From Teredinibacter purpureus (GTDB lineage Bacteria > Pseudomonadota > Gammaproteobacteria > Pseudomonadales > Cellvibrionaceae): a stretch of 64,000 nucleotides of DNA. The translations under genes and the position numbers were made by a program. Below the pieces are notes generated by a model. The model did no database searches. It was not told where the DNA came from and was given only the letters and a program-made list of their open reading frames with translations. The stretch spans positions 1,319,501-1,383,500 of the forward strand of contig NZ_CP060092.1 of NCBI RefSeq assembly GCF_014217335.1, read 5' to 3'. Of the stretch, positions 1-9,623 are shown one piece after another (within the stretch, counting starts at the first letter, position 1; each line of letters opens with the position of its first letter).

Positions 1-634
1 CAAACACTCCGAAAAAATTGTGCAGCATAAAAAATATGTCACTACAGAAAATCAAATATTGCCGCCATTACAAATTGCGTTGAATATTTTACATGCCTCT
101 TCGGCGCGATATTTAGACAATATATTGGAGTTCGAGTCCCGCTTGAGTGAGGTTGAAGATCAACTGCAAGAAAAGGGTGACGATACGTTGTTGTCAGAAT
201 TAACCCTTTATAAGGCGCGTTTGCTCAAACTGCGTCGAACGTTCGATTACCACAAAGGTATTATTGAAACGCTTAGAAACGAAATAGATGAAACTGTTAT
301 AGAGGATGTGGGCTATTTTGAACATCAGATTAATGACCTTAATGATCGGTTTACGCGCATTTATACGCTTGTGCAAATGCACTACGATATTTGTGGTGAT
401 TTAATCGAAGGTTATTTGTCGGTAGCGTCTCATCGGCTTAACGTTACTATGCGAGTGCTCACGGTAATTACCGCTGTTTTCGTGCCGCTTAGTTTTATTG
501 CTGGTGTCTATGGTATGAATTTTAATCATATCCCCGAGTTACAGTATCGTTATGGCTATTTTGTTTTGCTCGCTGTTATGGGCCTTCTGGCGAGTACGCT
601 GTTATTTGTTTTTCGTCGTAAAAAATGGATTTAG
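1..634 (+). CDS. CorA-family divalent cation transporter, C-terminal part (5' end outside window)
   Basis: The reading frame is open from the first bases of the window, so the true start lies upstream. The visible part is a long, charged helical region of about 150 residues, as in the cytoplasmic stalk of CorA channels, followed by two membrane segments near the C-terminus and a short basic tail (FRRKKWI). The loop between the two helices carries YGMN, the GMN signature of the CorA/ZntB superfamily that forms the selectivity filter. Members move Mg2+, Co2+, Ni2+ or Zn2+ across the inner membrane as pentamers; the substrate cannot be told from this fragment. An MscS gene follows 12 bases after the stop on the same strand, so the two may be cotranscribed. 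Confidence 0.88.
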   Translation, partial: KHSEKIVQHKKYVTTENQILPPLQIALNILHASSARYLDNILEFESRLSEVEDQLQEKGDDTLLSELTLYKARLLKLRRTFDYHKGIIETLRNEIDETVIEDVGYFEHQINDLNDRFTRIYTLVQMHYDICGDLIEGYLSVASHRLNVTMRVLTVITAVFVPLSFIAGVYGMNFNHIPELQYRYGYFVLLAVMGLLASTLLFVFRRKKWI

Positions 635-646
635 AGGTAATTACTT

Positions 647-1513
647 ATGACGTTATCATGGTTAGAGTTTGAACTGTTTAGTGTCGGCGATTTTAGTTTT
701 ACGGTTGTACGGCTACTTAGCTTTTTGCTGATTATTATTTTTACGCTGTTGGTTTCTAAGGTTGTCAGGCAAGGGTTGAAGCGTCTTCAGGGCGGTGCTT
801 TTGAGGGGGGCGCAAGTCTCTACGCGTTAGGCCGAATAATCCATTATATTATTTTAGTGGTCGGGTTTCTTATTGCCGTCTCTACCTTGGGCCTAGATGT
901 TGGTAAGTTGGCGCTGCTGGCCGGTGCGCTGGGTGTTGGTATTGGCTTAGGCTTGCAGGGTATTGTTAATAATTTTGTTTCTGGCGTGGTAATTTTGCTC
1001 GAACGAAGTTTAAAGGTTGGTGACTTTATCGAAGTGTCGTCTGGTTTGGTGGGCGAGGTATTGGAAATCAATATTCGCTCTACACTTATGCGCACAAATG
1101 ATAACGTCGATATTTTAATTCCAAACTCAGAGTTAATTGGGGGAATGGTTACCAATTGGACATTAGAGGAAAACGTACGGCGCTTTCGCATTCCCTTTAG
1201 CGTGGCCTATGGGTCTGATAAAAGCATGGTTAAAAAAGCGGTATTGGAAGCCGCCGCTAAGGTACCTTACACGCTAACTAGCCAAAACCGAGAGCCTATA
1301 GTGTGGATGACGGGGTTTGGCGATAGCAGTTTGAACTTTGTATTAGGGGTATGGGTAACGCCAGAGCAAGTGAAGCGACCTACCGCATTAACGTCTGATT
1401 ACTTATGGGCAATAGACGATGCTTTTCGGCAGTATAAAATTGAAATTCCTTTTCCTCAGAGAGATGTGCATGTACGCAGCGGCCTCGATGGTTTATCGAA
1501 GCCACGCGTGTAA
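647..1513 (+). CDS. small-conductance mechanosensitive channel, MscS family
   Basis: 288 residues, the length of a minimal MscS. Three N-terminal membrane helices are visible (about residues 15-40, 60-85 and 90-120). The third is rich in Gly and Ala (ALGVGIGLGLQGIVNNFVSG), which is the pore-lining TM3 pattern. It is followed by the MscS beta domain (LKVGDFIEV, IPNSELI, VTNW). The channel opens when membrane tension rises on hypo-osmotic shock and releases solutes. It sits just behind the CorA-type gene and its stop lies only 3 bases from the stop of the convergent deacylase gene. Confidence 0.93.
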   Translation: MTLSWLEFELFSVGDFSFTVVRLLSFLLIIIFTLLVSKVVRQGLKRLQGGAFEGGASLYALGRIIHYIILVVGFLIAVSTLGLDVGKLALLAGALGVGIGLGLQGIVNNFVSGVVILLERSLKVGDFIEVSSGLVGEVLEINIRSTLMRTNDNVDILIPNSELIGGMVTNWTLEENVRRFRIPFSVAYGSDKSMVKKAVLEAAAKVPYTLTSQNREPIVWMTGFGDSSLNFVLGVWVTPEQVKRPTALTSDYLWAIDDAFRQYKIEIPFPQRDVHVRSGLDGLSKPRV

Positions 1514-1516
1514 ACG

Positions 1517-2557
1517 TTAAAGAAAGCCCCCAGAGTGGGGGAGTAGGTTGTCGTGCATTAATTCAATGTGTTCCGCGACTTCGTCGGGGTCGTTAAAAAA
1601 TGCTACGTGATACATCGCCTCGCCTTCTTGTACGAGCGGTATATTTTGTTTTCCAATAATAACGCCTGTACGGTTCGCCAGTACCTGATCAACATTCTTG
1701 CCAAAGACATCGCTCACATCGGCGAGTACGTCGCCTTTTGAAACATGGTCACCCAATTTCTTTTTGTCCATTACAAACCCGCTAGAGGGTGCGCGTATCC
1801 ATGCGCTGTTATCTGCCACAAAGGGTGGCGATTTTGGTGTGCTGAGTTTTCTTTTTATCATGCCTAAATGCGACATTATATTAAGTACGCCATTAACGCC
1901 TGCACGAATGGATAGCTCATCAAATCGTAAGGCTTCACCGGCTTCATATAGCAGTATTTTAATGCCACTTTCGCAGGCAGACTGGCGCAACGATCCATCG
2001 CGTAAGTTTGCATTTAATAGCACTGGTACACCAAAGGCTTCTGCCATGGCGAGTGTTTCTGGATCGCTCAAGTCTGCACGCACCTGCGGTAGGTTACTGC
2101 GGTGAATTGCCCCGGTGTGTAAATCTATTCCGCAATCACATTGTTTAACAATTTCGGTTAAGAATAAATTGGCAACTCGCCCCGCCAGGCTACCTTTAGG
2201 CGAACCCGGAAAGCATCGATTAAGGTCGCGGCGGTCTGGCATATAGCGTTCTTGGCTTAATACCCCATAAACATTCACTATGGGCACCGTAATGAGTGTG
2301 CCGCTTAAGCTTTTAATGCTTTTGCGGTTGATAAGCCGGCGAATAATTTCAATACCATTCAATTCGTCGCCATGAATAGCGGCACTTACAAACAAGGTTG
2401 GGCCCGGTTTTTTTCCACGAATAACATGAATTGGTATATTGATTTCAGTATCGGTATACAGGCGCGCAACGGGCATTTCTATTTCAGTAACCGTGCCGGG
2501 TTTTAGTGTTTGACCCGCAATAGTGAGGGTATCTATGTTGTTGACGCCTTTCTTCAT
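1517..2557 (-). CDS. succinylglutamate desuccinylase/aspartoacylase-family deacylase
   Basis: 346 residues. The N-terminal part has AAIHGDELNG, the His-x-x-Glu zinc ligands of the AstE/AspA (M14-like) family, and DLHTG further on holds the third ligand. The C-terminal third looks like a small beta-rich domain. These enzymes hydrolyse amide bonds of N-acyl amino acids; the substrate is unknown here. The start codon overlaps the rimK stop by one base (TAATG), so the two genes are translationally coupled. The pairing with an ATP-grasp glutamate ligase suggests adding and trimming amide-linked residues on a shared substrate, but that is inference. Confidence 0.85.
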   Translation of the reverse strand: MKKGVNNIDTLTIAGQTLKPGTVTEIEMPVARLYTDTEINIPIHVIRGKKPGPTLFVSAAIHGDELNGIEIIRRLINRKSIKSLSGTLITVPIVNVYGVLSQERYMPDRRDLNRCFPGSPKGSLAGRVANLFLTEIVKQCDCGIDLHTGAIHRSNLPQVRADLSDPETLAMAEAFGVPVLLNANLRDGSLRQSACESGIKILLYEAGEALRFDELSIRAGVNGVLNIMSHLGMIKRKLSTPKSPPFVADNSAWIRAPSSGFVMDKKKLGDHVSKGDVLADVSDVFGKNVDQVLANRTGVIIGKQNIPLVQEGEAMYHVAFFNDPDEVAEHIELMHDNLLPHSGGFL

Positions 2558-3462
2558 TAGCCTTTTCCGCGAGTACGATTGTTGTTGGGTTTTGCGTGTT
2601 TTTCTATAAAGGTATAAATTAAACCTGCGACATCTTTTTCTGTTGCTTTCTCGATACCTTCTAAGCCCGGTGAGGAGTTAACTTCCATAACGACAGGGCC
2701 GCTGTTTGAGCGAAGTAGGTCTACACCACATAAATTTAAACCCATCACCTTGGCTGCATTCACGGCCGTTGCGCGCTCTTCTTTTGTAAGGCGAACAATT
2801 TCAGCCGTACCACCACGGTGTAGATTCGACCGGAACTCCCCTTCTTTGGCTTGCCGCTTCATGGCTGCAACAACGCGGTCGCCTACGACGAGGCAGCGTA
2901 TGTCTGCACCACCGGCTTCCTTAATATATTCCTGTACCAGTATGTTGGCGTTTAAACCCATGAATGCTTCAATGACACTTTCAGCCGCTTTTTCGGTTTC
3001 ACCTAAGACAACGCCAATACCTTGTGTACCTTCAAGTAATTTAATCACAACGGGGGCGCCACCTACGTTTTTAATTAAATCTTTTACGTTGTCGGGTGAA
3101 TGAGCAAAACCGGTGCGAGGCAAGCCTATACCCTTGCGTGAAAGCAACTGCATGGACCTAAGTTTGTCGCGTGAACGGCTAATGGCCACGCTTTCGTTAA
3201 CACAAAAAGTACCCATCATTTCAAACTGGCGTACGACCGAGGTGCCATAAAACGTAATGGATGCGCCAATGCGAGGAATGACAGCGTCGTAACGGGGCAA
3301 TTCTTCACCCTTGTAGCGAACGGTTGGTCGGCTCTTGGTAATATCCATATAGCAGTGGAGTGTATCAATGATGTCGACTTCGTGGCCGTGCTCTATGCCG
3401 GCTTCGCGTAGGCGGCGGGTTGAGTATAGGTTTTTGCCTCGGGATAAGATGGCGATTTTCAT
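2557..3462 (-). CDS. rimK: RimK-type ATP-grasp glutamate ligase
   Basis: 301 residues, the normal RimK length. The start MKIAILSRG, the motif YDAVIPRIG and the ATP-grasp pieces ([33 protein letters not shown] and [14 protein letters not shown] with the metal-binding Glu and Asn) match RimK. In E. coli the enzyme adds glutamates to the C-terminus of ribosomal protein S6, and it can also make poly-glutamate. It is the first gene of a two-gene minus-strand unit and is coupled by a one-base overlap to a putative deacylase. Confidence 0.92.
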   Translation of the reverse strand: MKIAILSRGKNLYSTRRLREAGIEHGHEVDIIDTLHCYMDITKSRPTVRYKGEELPRYDAVIPRIGASITFYGTSVVRQFEMMGTFCVNESVAISRSRDKLRSMQLLSRKGIGLPRTGFAHSPDNVKDLIKNVGGAPVVIKLLEGTQGIGVVLGETEKAAESVIEAFMGLNANILVQEYIKEAGGADIRCLVVGDRVVAAMKRQAKEGEFRSNLHRGGTAEIVRLTKEERATAVNAAKVMGLNLCGVDLLRSNSGPVVMEVNSSPGLEGIEKATEKDVAGLIYTFIEKHAKPNNNRTRGKG

Positions 3463-3733
3463 AGCATAGATCTCTTAAACGAACAGGACGGGCATTAAGC
3501 GCCGGCTGTGGTTAAACAGTGGAGTATAGTAATTTTTTAGATAAAAGTGGCTGCTGAAGGAGCGAGCCGAGCAACTGAGGCGTTGGTCCTCACTAGAAAT
3601 TGTTGCTGATGTCTGCTGGATGCCAGACGCGGCGGATTCTACACCCAATTTTTTCTAGCACAACTCTTTTTGTGTAATAACTAAATTGAAAAAAAAGTGT
3701 AGTTAGAGCGTAAAATAAATATTTTTGTAATAA
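3463..3733. other. intergenic region between rimK and the esterase gene
   Basis: This stretch holds the promoter side of rimK (minus strand, near 3463-3530) and AT-rich sequence next to the esterase terminator. I see no open frame with a ribosome binding site and no RNA gene. Confidence 0.4.
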
Positions 3734-3760
3734 AAGGCCTCAGCTTAATGCCGAGGCCTT
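3734..3760 (-). terminator. Rho-independent terminator of the glucuronoyl esterase gene
   Basis: A perfect 8-bp inverted repeat (AAGGCCTC/GAGGCCTT) with an 11-base loop lies 47 bases after the esterase stop. Read on the minus strand the stem is followed by a T-rich run (TTTTATTAC). Confidence 0.72.
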
Positions 3761-3807
3761 GGGGGTTAGTGTCCACATCAGCTGGCGTGTGGGTTTAACC
3801 GGTGGGA

Positions 3808-6099
3808 TTATTGAAGGATAGGCGTGTTCCAGGGGATCCAACGATTACGGTCAACCGAGAAAGATCCATCTGTAGATTCAATAGTGGTGTTTGCCGAGCT
3901 GTTACCCAGTAGGAATTTTTCTACGAAAGCGTCAACATATTGTTGCTGAGATGACGGGAACTGGCAGTGACTATGACCCCCCACTTGGGAAACGCCCATG
4001 CGGTCGCCAATACCTAACGCTTTCCATACTTCGTGTGCTGCTACCGATGCGGTGTAAGTACTTTCGTTACCGAGCCATTCTTGACCGGTATTTTCGATAA
4101 CAAGTAAACCACGCGGTGCTACCATACCTAATAACTCATGGTTATCCACGGGCAGTTTGGTGACGGTTCCATTGTTGGCAAACTGGTCTAGGTTGGCGCT
4201 CATCCACGGGTTTTCGCCGACAATTTGACTGGCTGTTTGCACATTGGCGCCAGCGTCTTTCATTGCATCGGAAACGCGCCATGCCGCAACACCGCCTGAC
4301 CCACTTTCTTGTGGAATGGTTAATGATATACGCTCATCAAATGCTCCTACCACGATGGCGCCTTTACCGTTACGCGAACAACCCGTAACACCAATGCGGC
4401 TGGCATCGAGATTATGGCCAGAGGTTTGTTGCAGTACATCGATCATGCGGCTAACGCCCCACGCCCATGCAACGGTAGAACCCGCAGAGTGATTGCTGCC
4501 ATAGATATCGTAAAATTTACCTTGGCCGCGAGAACCGCTGCCGTTGTGGGCGCCCATTTCACTGTTAGAAAAGTTAACAACGGCAACACCTTTATCTTTA
4601 AGTGCATTGTTGTTTAGACTAGAGCCGCCTACGCCAATCATAATAGGAAACGGGCCATTGCCGCTCGGCAAGTCAATACTCGCGTTAAACGAAATAGATT
4701 GCCCATTATCGTTCACACTCACATTAATACTGCTATTGCTAACGGAGCCGGAAACAGAGCCGTTAAATTCTGGCTTTTCGCCATAAATCCAACGCTCGTG
4801 CATGGCTTTTATTTCCGCGCGACGACATGTCCAATCGAATGCAGACGAGAGGGTGGAACCATCCATTGATGTAAAGGGGTTTGGTAGCTCGTTGATGGTC
4901 TGTAAGTTTGAATAGCTACCGGTGTCGGGCACAAAACAGTTAGCGCCGGTATTTTCCTCACCGATAGGTTCATAACCACCAGGAATAGGTGTTGGTGTGG
5001 GTTGACCCGTTGGAGTGGGAGTAGGCTGGCCGGTGGGTGTTGGTGTTGGTGTTGGAGTAGGTGTTGGAGTAGGTGTTGGTTGCGAACCGCCGGCAACGGT
5101 CACGACTAAGTCGTCCACATAGAACGCCAAATTAGAATCGTCGGACTCGATATAGACAACCGTCGTGCCGCCAGACTGGTGCGTGTATTCACCGGTTAAT
5201 TCCATCCAGCTATTGTCGTTGGCGTTTGCCGACGGAAGGTTGAAATACTCGTTGGAGCCGTTGTTGTTGCGAACGGTTAGCTTCACGGAGTTGGAACCCT
5301 CGCCATCGACAAGACGTACCCAAATTGAGAATGCGTAAGTTTGCCCGGACGATAATGCGGGTAACTCATAGAGTATGCCGTGGTAGTTCGATGTTCGGTT
5401 GGGAGCAAGTACGCTGTAAGACCCTGAGCGAACACGGGACTGGCTGAGTTCAATGTTGTTGTAATGGCCGTCCCAATTGTTCAACCCGTTTTCTGCTCCG
5501 CCATTGTCTACGAGGTTTCCTGGTACAGGTGTAGGCTCTGCTGTAGGAGTAGGTGTTGGACTAGCCGTTGGTGCTGGGGTTGGTGTAGCCGTTGGTGCTG
5601 GGGTTGGTGTAGCCGTGGGGGTTGGCGTGGGTACTGTGGTTGGGGTGGGCGTGGGATTGCCGCCACCGCTAACCGAGCCAAAACCAATGGAGCCGTTACA
5701 GTGCAGCATTTCGCTGTAACTTCCCTCACCACAACTGCCATCCCAAGCCCCGGTGTTATCTTGCTGATCTTCAGCCTGCAAAATATTACCGTTGATGCTG
5801 AGATAATCGACGCGAACATCGCGGTCGCCGCTGTCATTAGTAAATGCAACGCGGACCTCACCCGACAAGGTAGAGTTAGTGGTGAATGCTTGCATACTGG
5901 TAGAGGGTGTCCAATTTTGTACGGTATTGCCGCCGACAGTGAGGCTTACGGCTTCATCACCGGTAACGCCTTGCATGCGTAATTCGAACGTATTGTTAGA
6001 TTGCGCCATAGCAGAGGCCGCTAACGAGCAGCTCAGCGCTGTGACGAACTGGCGTAACCATCGTCCACGTTTGGAACACAGGTATTGTCTGGTTTTCAT
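3808..6099 (-). CDS. secreted multi-module glucuronoyl esterase (CE15) with two carbohydrate-binding modules
   Basis: 763 residues. Order seen: signal peptide (1-33, cleavage near AMAQ); a module at 35-142 resembling the Ca-dependent xylan-binding CBM60/CBM36 type (GGNTVQNW, VAFTND, RDVRVDYLSING, LHCNGSIGFG); a Pro/Thr linker (149-194); a CBM4/9/22-like jelly-roll module (196-337); a second Pro/Thr linker (341-374); and a C-terminal CE15 domain (about 380-735). The domain has the nucleophile motif GCSRNG (Ser575), the acid in PQESG (Glu598) and GGHSHCQF with the catalytic His. CE15 enzymes cleave the ester between lignin alcohols and 4-O-methyl-glucuronic acid of xylan. Two putative xylan-binding modules fit that target. 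The gene stands alone, and the exact family of the second module is uncertain. Confidence 0.9.
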   Translation of the reverse strand: MKTRQYLCSKRGRWLRQFVTALSCSLAASAMAQSNNTFELRMQGVTGDEAVSLTVGGNTVQNWTPSTSMQAFTTNSTLSGEVRVAFTNDSGDRDVRVDYLSINGNILQAEDQQDNTGAWDGSCGEGSYSEMLHCNGSIGFGSVSGGGNPTPTPTTVPTPTPTATPTPAPTATPTPAPTASPTPTPTAEPTPVPGNLVDNGGAENGLNNWDGHYNNIELSQSRVRSGSYSVLAPNRTSNYHGILYELPALSSGQTYAFSIWVRLVDGEGSNSVKLTVRNNNGSNEYFNLPSANANDNSWMELTGEYTHQSGGTTVVYIESDDSNLAFYVDDLVVTVAGGSQPTPTPTPTPTPTPTPTGQPTPTPTGQPTPTPIPGGYEPIGEENTGANCFVPDTGSYSNLQTINELPNPFTSMDGSTLSSAFDWTCRRAEIKAMHERWIYGEKPEFNGSVSGSVSNSSINVSVNDNGQSISFNASIDLPSGNGPFPIMIGVGGSSLNNNALKDKGVAVVNFSNSEMGAHNGSGSRGQGKFYDIYGSNHSAGSTVAWAWGVSRMIDVLQQTSGHNLDASRIGVTGCSRNGKGAIVVGAFDERISLTIPQESGSGGVAAWRVSDAMKDAGANVQTASQIVGENPWMSANLDQFANNGTVTKLPVDNHELLGMVAPRGLLVIENTGQEWLGNESTYTASVAAHEVWKALGIGDRMGVSQVGGHSHCQFPSSQQQYVDAFVEKFLLGNSSANTTIESTDGSFSVDRNRWIPWNTPILQ
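5030..5080. repeat. in-frame short repeats encoding the second Pro/Thr linker
   Basis: Near-tandem 6-base and 12-base units (GGTGTT/GGAGTA on the plus strand) encode the PT dipeptide run that joins the second binding module to the esterase. The first linker (about 5520-5655) is built the same way. Such low-complexity DNA is prone to length change by slippage without frame loss. Confidence 0.75.
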
Positions 6100-7223
6100 T
6101 TTGGAACTCCATATTATTTTTATTGAGGAGGGCGTCTATTTAGCTTGGGTGCCGTGGCGTGCCTTATTTGTGATGAACAGAGCAGACAAAGAACTGCCCA
6201 CTCTTAATGGTTGTGACTGCGCCATTAGGCTTATATCGACGTTCTTGAAGTTGCGACAAAGCCACCTTTAACCGCTTAGTGAGGGAGTCGCGCCATACAT
6301 CAAAATACAACGCTAAATAGGGATTCTTTAATATTGTCATTTTTACTATATGACACGCGAATTATAATCAAAAAACGTCTTAGGTCTGCAGGACACCGCT
6401 AAATTAATACCAGAAAACGCATTAAAGTCGCTAGATTCAACGTGAAAATCAAAAGAAAGTGTCTTGTGTTTAATATGTAATTTTAAATTTTTATACTATT
6501 TAGCGTTTAAAAAACGATTGGGTTGTCGGCGAAATATTGCGACGATGCTTGTGTGAAAGTACTGCGATAAGATTGTTAATGGTGCACGTATTTTCAATGG
6601 AGCAGGCTCCCGAATGCGCCACTAATTAATGGCTAGATTAATAAAAAGTGCCGTGAATGCGAAAAGGTCTTTATTGCAGGGCGTTCTTTTATGGCTATTG
6701 GTGTAAAGGTTGCCGTGAACAGGGCTTAAGGCTTCAGCGTTGCTAGGCGAGCTGTCGAATGTTGCGGTGGCGAGTTTTATCTTAAGGATAAGCGCTGAGA
6801 GGGTTTCTGGTAAACGTTAACAAAGCGGCAGGCGTGGTGTTCTTTTAGGTGTTCATTAATGCGTTAAGCCTGATGTTTTTTTTCGCACGTAGAGATCAGT
6901 TTTATCGTCGCGAGCTACGTGATGTTTAGAGAACGGTAGAGGCGGTCGGAGGGTGGGTTGGCTCGTGTGCTGGGGCGTTGCTTTTGTCGGTTCTAGAGGG
7001 GGTGATCTTTCGTCTTGGCAAGAGCAGGTACCTATAAACACCAGAGGCGTTTTAGGCGCGAGCGCGTATCTTATTAAATGTTCTTGGAGAGACTCTAGCG
7101 CTCAGACACAAGAGCCAGCGTTGACGCGGGGTAGCGCCCCATGTGCGCGCAAAACTCGCGCGAGAGGTGGAGCGAATTCTGTGTTAATATGCGCCCGAAA
7201 TTAAACACGTTCGGATACTTTCC
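6100..7223. other. 1.1-kb region without a convincing gene between the esterase gene and nrdR
   Basis: Open frames here lack plausible ribosome binding sites and protein-like composition. The left part (6100-6500) is AT-rich and must hold the esterase promoter, read leftwards. The right part (6850-7200) is G-rich on the plus strand and leads to nrdR. No tRNA or known RNA motif was recognised. Confidence 0.45.
6335..6355. promoter_or_regulatory. inverted repeat TGTCAT-N9-ATGACA upstream of the esterase gene
   Basis: A perfect 6-bp inverted repeat lies about 235 bases upstream of the esterase start, in AT-rich sequence. It has the size of an operator for a dimeric regulator. No match to a named regulator is claimed. 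Confidence 0.28.
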
Positions 7224-7697
7224 ATGCACTGCCCTTTTTGTAACGAAACGGATACAAAAGTTATTGACTCTCGATTGGTTGCCGACGGCGGCCAAGTGCG
7301 TCGACGACGCGAGTGTTTAACTTGCCACGAGCGATTTACCACCTTTGAGATTGCCGAGTTGTTAATGCCTAAGGTCATTAAGCAAGACGGCACTCGAGAG
7401 CCGTTTGACGAACAGAAATTACGCAACGGTTTGCAGCGCGCGTTAGAGAAGCGTCCTGTTAGCGTCGAATCAATAGAGTCTTCGTTGAATAGTGTTCGAC
7501 ACTACTTACAGGCACTTGGCGAGCGAGAAGTGAAATCCTTGGTCATTGGAGAGCGCGTAATGAACGAATTACGTAATTTGGACCAAGTGGCGTACGTTCG
7601 TTTTGCCTCTGTTTATCGAAGTTTTCAAGACCTCAGCGAATTTCAGCAAGAGATTGATCGGCTGAATGAAACGCCTCCCGTCGATAGTGCCGAATGA
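7224..7697 (+). CDS. nrdR: NrdR transcriptional repressor of ribonucleotide reductase genes
   Basis: 157 residues, the usual NrdR length. It starts [17 protein letters not shown] and continues [17 protein letters not shown], giving the four-Cys zinc ribbon (C3, C6 and the CLTC pair), followed by an ATP-cone domain ([16 protein letters not shown]). NrdR senses ATP/dATP and represses nrd operons by binding NrdR boxes. It opens the riboflavin block, as in many gammaproteobacteria, and its stop overlaps the ribD start (ATGA). Confidence 0.96.
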   Translation: MHCPFCNETDTKVIDSRLVADGGQVRRRRECLTCHERFTTFEIAELLMPKVIKQDGTREPFDEQKLRNGLQRALEKRPVSVESIESSLNSVRHYLQALGEREVKSLVIGERVMNELRNLDQVAYVRFASVYRSFQDLSEFQQEIDRLNETPPVDSAE

Positions 7698-8785
7698 GTT
7701 TTTCTATGCGTGATAATAATTTTATGCAGCAAGCGCTGCGGTTGGCTGCACTAGGGTTGAATACGACAACGCCGAACCCCCGTGTGGGCTGTGTACTTGT
7801 CGCTCAAAATGGCGAATGTATTGGTGAGGGTTACCATAGAATCGCTGGCGAAGAGCATGCGGAAGTTAACGCAATAGCGGCCGTTACCGATAAAAGCCTG
7901 TTGGTAGGGGCTACGGCATACGTCACACTTGAGCCCTGTAACCATCACGGTAAAACAGCGCCCTGCGTCGAGGCGCTTATTAGTGCCGGTATTGCGCGTT
8001 TAGTGTTTGGTATGGAAGACCCCAATCCACAAGTGCAAGGGCAAGGCCTTATTCAGCTAAGGGACGCGGGGGTAGTCGTTGATGGCCCTTTGATGGAAGA
8101 ACAGGCTCGCGCACTTAACTCCGGTTTTGTTAAACGAATGGAAATGGGGTTGCCTTGGTTGCGCTGTAAATTAGCCATGAGCTTAGATGGTCGTACGGCG
8201 ATGGCCGATGGCGCTAGCAAATGGATAACAGGGCCATCTGCTCGGGCGGATGTACAGAGCTTGCGCGCTCGTTCCTGTGCAATAATTACTGGCGTAGATT
8301 CTGTTTTATTGGATGACCCCTTGCTCACGGTGCGTTTACCCGAGTGCGACCGGCAGCCATTGCGGATAATTGTCGATAGCCAGTTACGTTCGCCCGAGAA
8401 AGCCGAAATATTCCAGCAGCCGGGAGCCACTATAGTGGCGACCTGTAACGCTGAGGCTGCGGCGAAGAGCCATCACGAATGCTGGGTATTACCTGAAAAA
8501 AATGGCCGCGTAGATTTGCGCGCATTGCTAGAAAAGCTTGCCCAAGAAGGCTGCAATGAAATATTGCTCGAAACAGGAGCAACCCTTGCGGGTGCTTTTG
8601 TAGGGGCAGGGTTAGTCGATGAGCTTATTATCTATATGGCAGCTAAACTAATGGGTAGCGAGGCAAGGCCCTTACTCAACATTCCCATTAATACCATGGG
8701 CGCTTCATTGGAAATGAAAATCCAAGAGGTGCGTGCCGTGGGGCCAGATTGGCGAATAACCGCCACACCCGATCCCGAAGCGTAA
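7694..8785 (+). CDS. ribD: bifunctional diaminohydroxyphosphoribosylaminopyrimidine deaminase / uracil reductase
   Basis: 363 residues. The N-terminal cytidine-deaminase-like domain shows HAEVNAI and [14 protein letters not shown], the zinc site with the catalytic Glu. The C-terminal reductase domain starts near residue 145 ([14 protein letters not shown]) and ends with a Gly-rich NADPH-site region ([10 protein letters not shown]). RibD carries out the deamination and the side-chain reduction after GTP ring opening. The start overlaps nrdR by 4 bases, so translation is coupled. Confidence 0.96.
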   Translation: MSFSMRDNNFMQQALRLAALGLNTTTPNPRVGCVLVAQNGECIGEGYHRIAGEEHAEVNAIAAVTDKSLLVGATAYVTLEPCNHHGKTAPCVEALISAGIARLVFGMEDPNPQVQGQGLIQLRDAGVVVDGPLMEEQARALNSGFVKRMEMGLPWLRCKLAMSLDGRTAMADGASKWITGPSARADVQSLRARSCAIITGVDSVLLDDPLLTVRLPECDRQPLRIIVDSQLRSPEKAEIFQQPGATIVATCNAEAAAKSHHECWVLPEKNGRVDLRALLEKLAQEGCNEILLETGATLAGAFVGAGLVDELIIYMAAKLMGSEARPLLNIPINTMGASLEMKIQEVRAVGPDWRITATPDPEA

Positions 8786-8832
8786 GCGTAAGCTTTACGC
8801 TATATCGAATAGACACTTTTGATACCAACATT

Positions 8833-9495
8833 ATGTTTACAGGCATTATCGAATCAGTAGGGCACATTGTCAGCATTGAACGTCGCGGCGGTGATGTGAG
8901 GTTGCAGGTACGCAGCGCAGACATGCCGTGGGCGGATGTTGCGCTAGGCGATTCAATTGCAACAAACGGCGTTTGTTTAACGGCGGTAGCGTTGCCCGGT
9001 GATGGCTTTGTGGCAGATGTTTCGCTCGAAACGCTTAGCCTAACCACGGTGGGTGATTGGGCCGCGGGAAGCGCGGTCAATTTAGAAAAAGCGTTAATGC
9101 CTCAATCTCGATTAGGCGGTCATATTGTCAGTGGCCATGTTGACGGTATTGGTGAGGTGGTGAGCCGCGCAAGCGACGGTCGTTCAGAACGTTTTACATT
9201 GCGGGCACCTGCCGTGCTGGCAAAATATATTGCTCACAAAGGCTCAATAACGATCGATGGCATAAGCCTTACGGTCAATGCCGTTAACGGGTGTGAGTTT
9301 GATTTGAATATTGTGCCCCATACGTTGCAAGAAACCATTATTGGTCGTTATCAATCGGGTACGCGGGTCAACCTAGAAGTGGATGTTATCGCTCGGTATT
9401 TGGAGCGCCTACTATTGGGTGATAAAGCGGCCGAGAGCGACAGCAAAGCCTCAATTAGCGAAGCTTTTTTGGCCGAGAACGGCTATTTACGTTAA
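8833..9495 (+). CDS. ribE: riboflavin synthase, alpha chain
   Basis: The start chosen is the ATG at 8833 giving MFTGIIESVG, the conserved N-terminus of the family, and 220 residues; an earlier in-frame start would add 28 residues lying inside ribD. Two tandem lumazine-binding barrels are visible. The first has CLTAV and the join reads SRLGGHIVSGHVDG; the second has SLTVNAV and an NIVPHTL segment. The enzyme dismutates two 6,7-dimethyl-8-ribityllumazine molecules into riboflavin and the pyrimidine precursor. It lies 47 bases after ribD. Confidence 0.95.
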   Translation: MFTGIIESVGHIVSIERRGGDVRLQVRSADMPWADVALGDSIATNGVCLTAVALPGDGFVADVSLETLSLTTVGDWAAGSAVNLEKALMPQSRLGGHIVSGHVDGIGEVVSRASDGRSERFTLRAPAVLAKYIAHKGSITIDGISLTVNAVNGCEFDLNIVPHTLQETIIGRYQSGTRVNLEVDVIARYLERLLLGDKAAESDSKASISEAFLAENGYLR

Positions 9496-9623
9496 CCAAG
9501 CGCCGCACAGAAAACGGCATTTCACTTTTTAATTGAGTGAAAAAATGTCAATCGATGGTGTGTTAAAGCGAACAGTGGGAATACTGTTCTCCCTTGTAAA
9601 GGCAAAAGAGCTAAAACATTATT
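9496..9623 (+). promoter_or_regulatory. ribE-ribBA intergenic leader with two hairpins
   Basis: Two perfect inverted repeats stand in this 128-base gap: TTTCACT/AGTGAAA (9520-9542, 9-base loop) and GAACAGT/ACTGTTC (9570-9589, 6-base loop), the latter about 35 bases before the ribBA start. The sequence does not show the conserved core of the FMN riboswitch. They may be regulatory hairpins or an operator. Confidence 0.35.

Noticed and set aside
1526..1540. CCCCC/GGGGG hairpin as terminator of the MscS gene
   Set aside because: It lies inside the convergent deacylase gene and has no T run after it on the plus strand.
5464..5982. Long plus-strand frame rich in Trp, Cys and Gly opposite the esterase gene
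   Set aside because: It is the antisense image of the Pro/Thr linker repeats, which give open frames by composition alone.
9577..9593. Pseudoknot between the GGGA loop and downstream TCCC before ribBA
   Set aside because: The geometry would need a zero-length connection across a 7-bp stem, which is not sterically plausible.
9496..9623. FMN riboswitch before ribBA
   Set aside because: The gap has hairpins but not the conserved core of the RFN element, so the known riboswitch class is not claimed.
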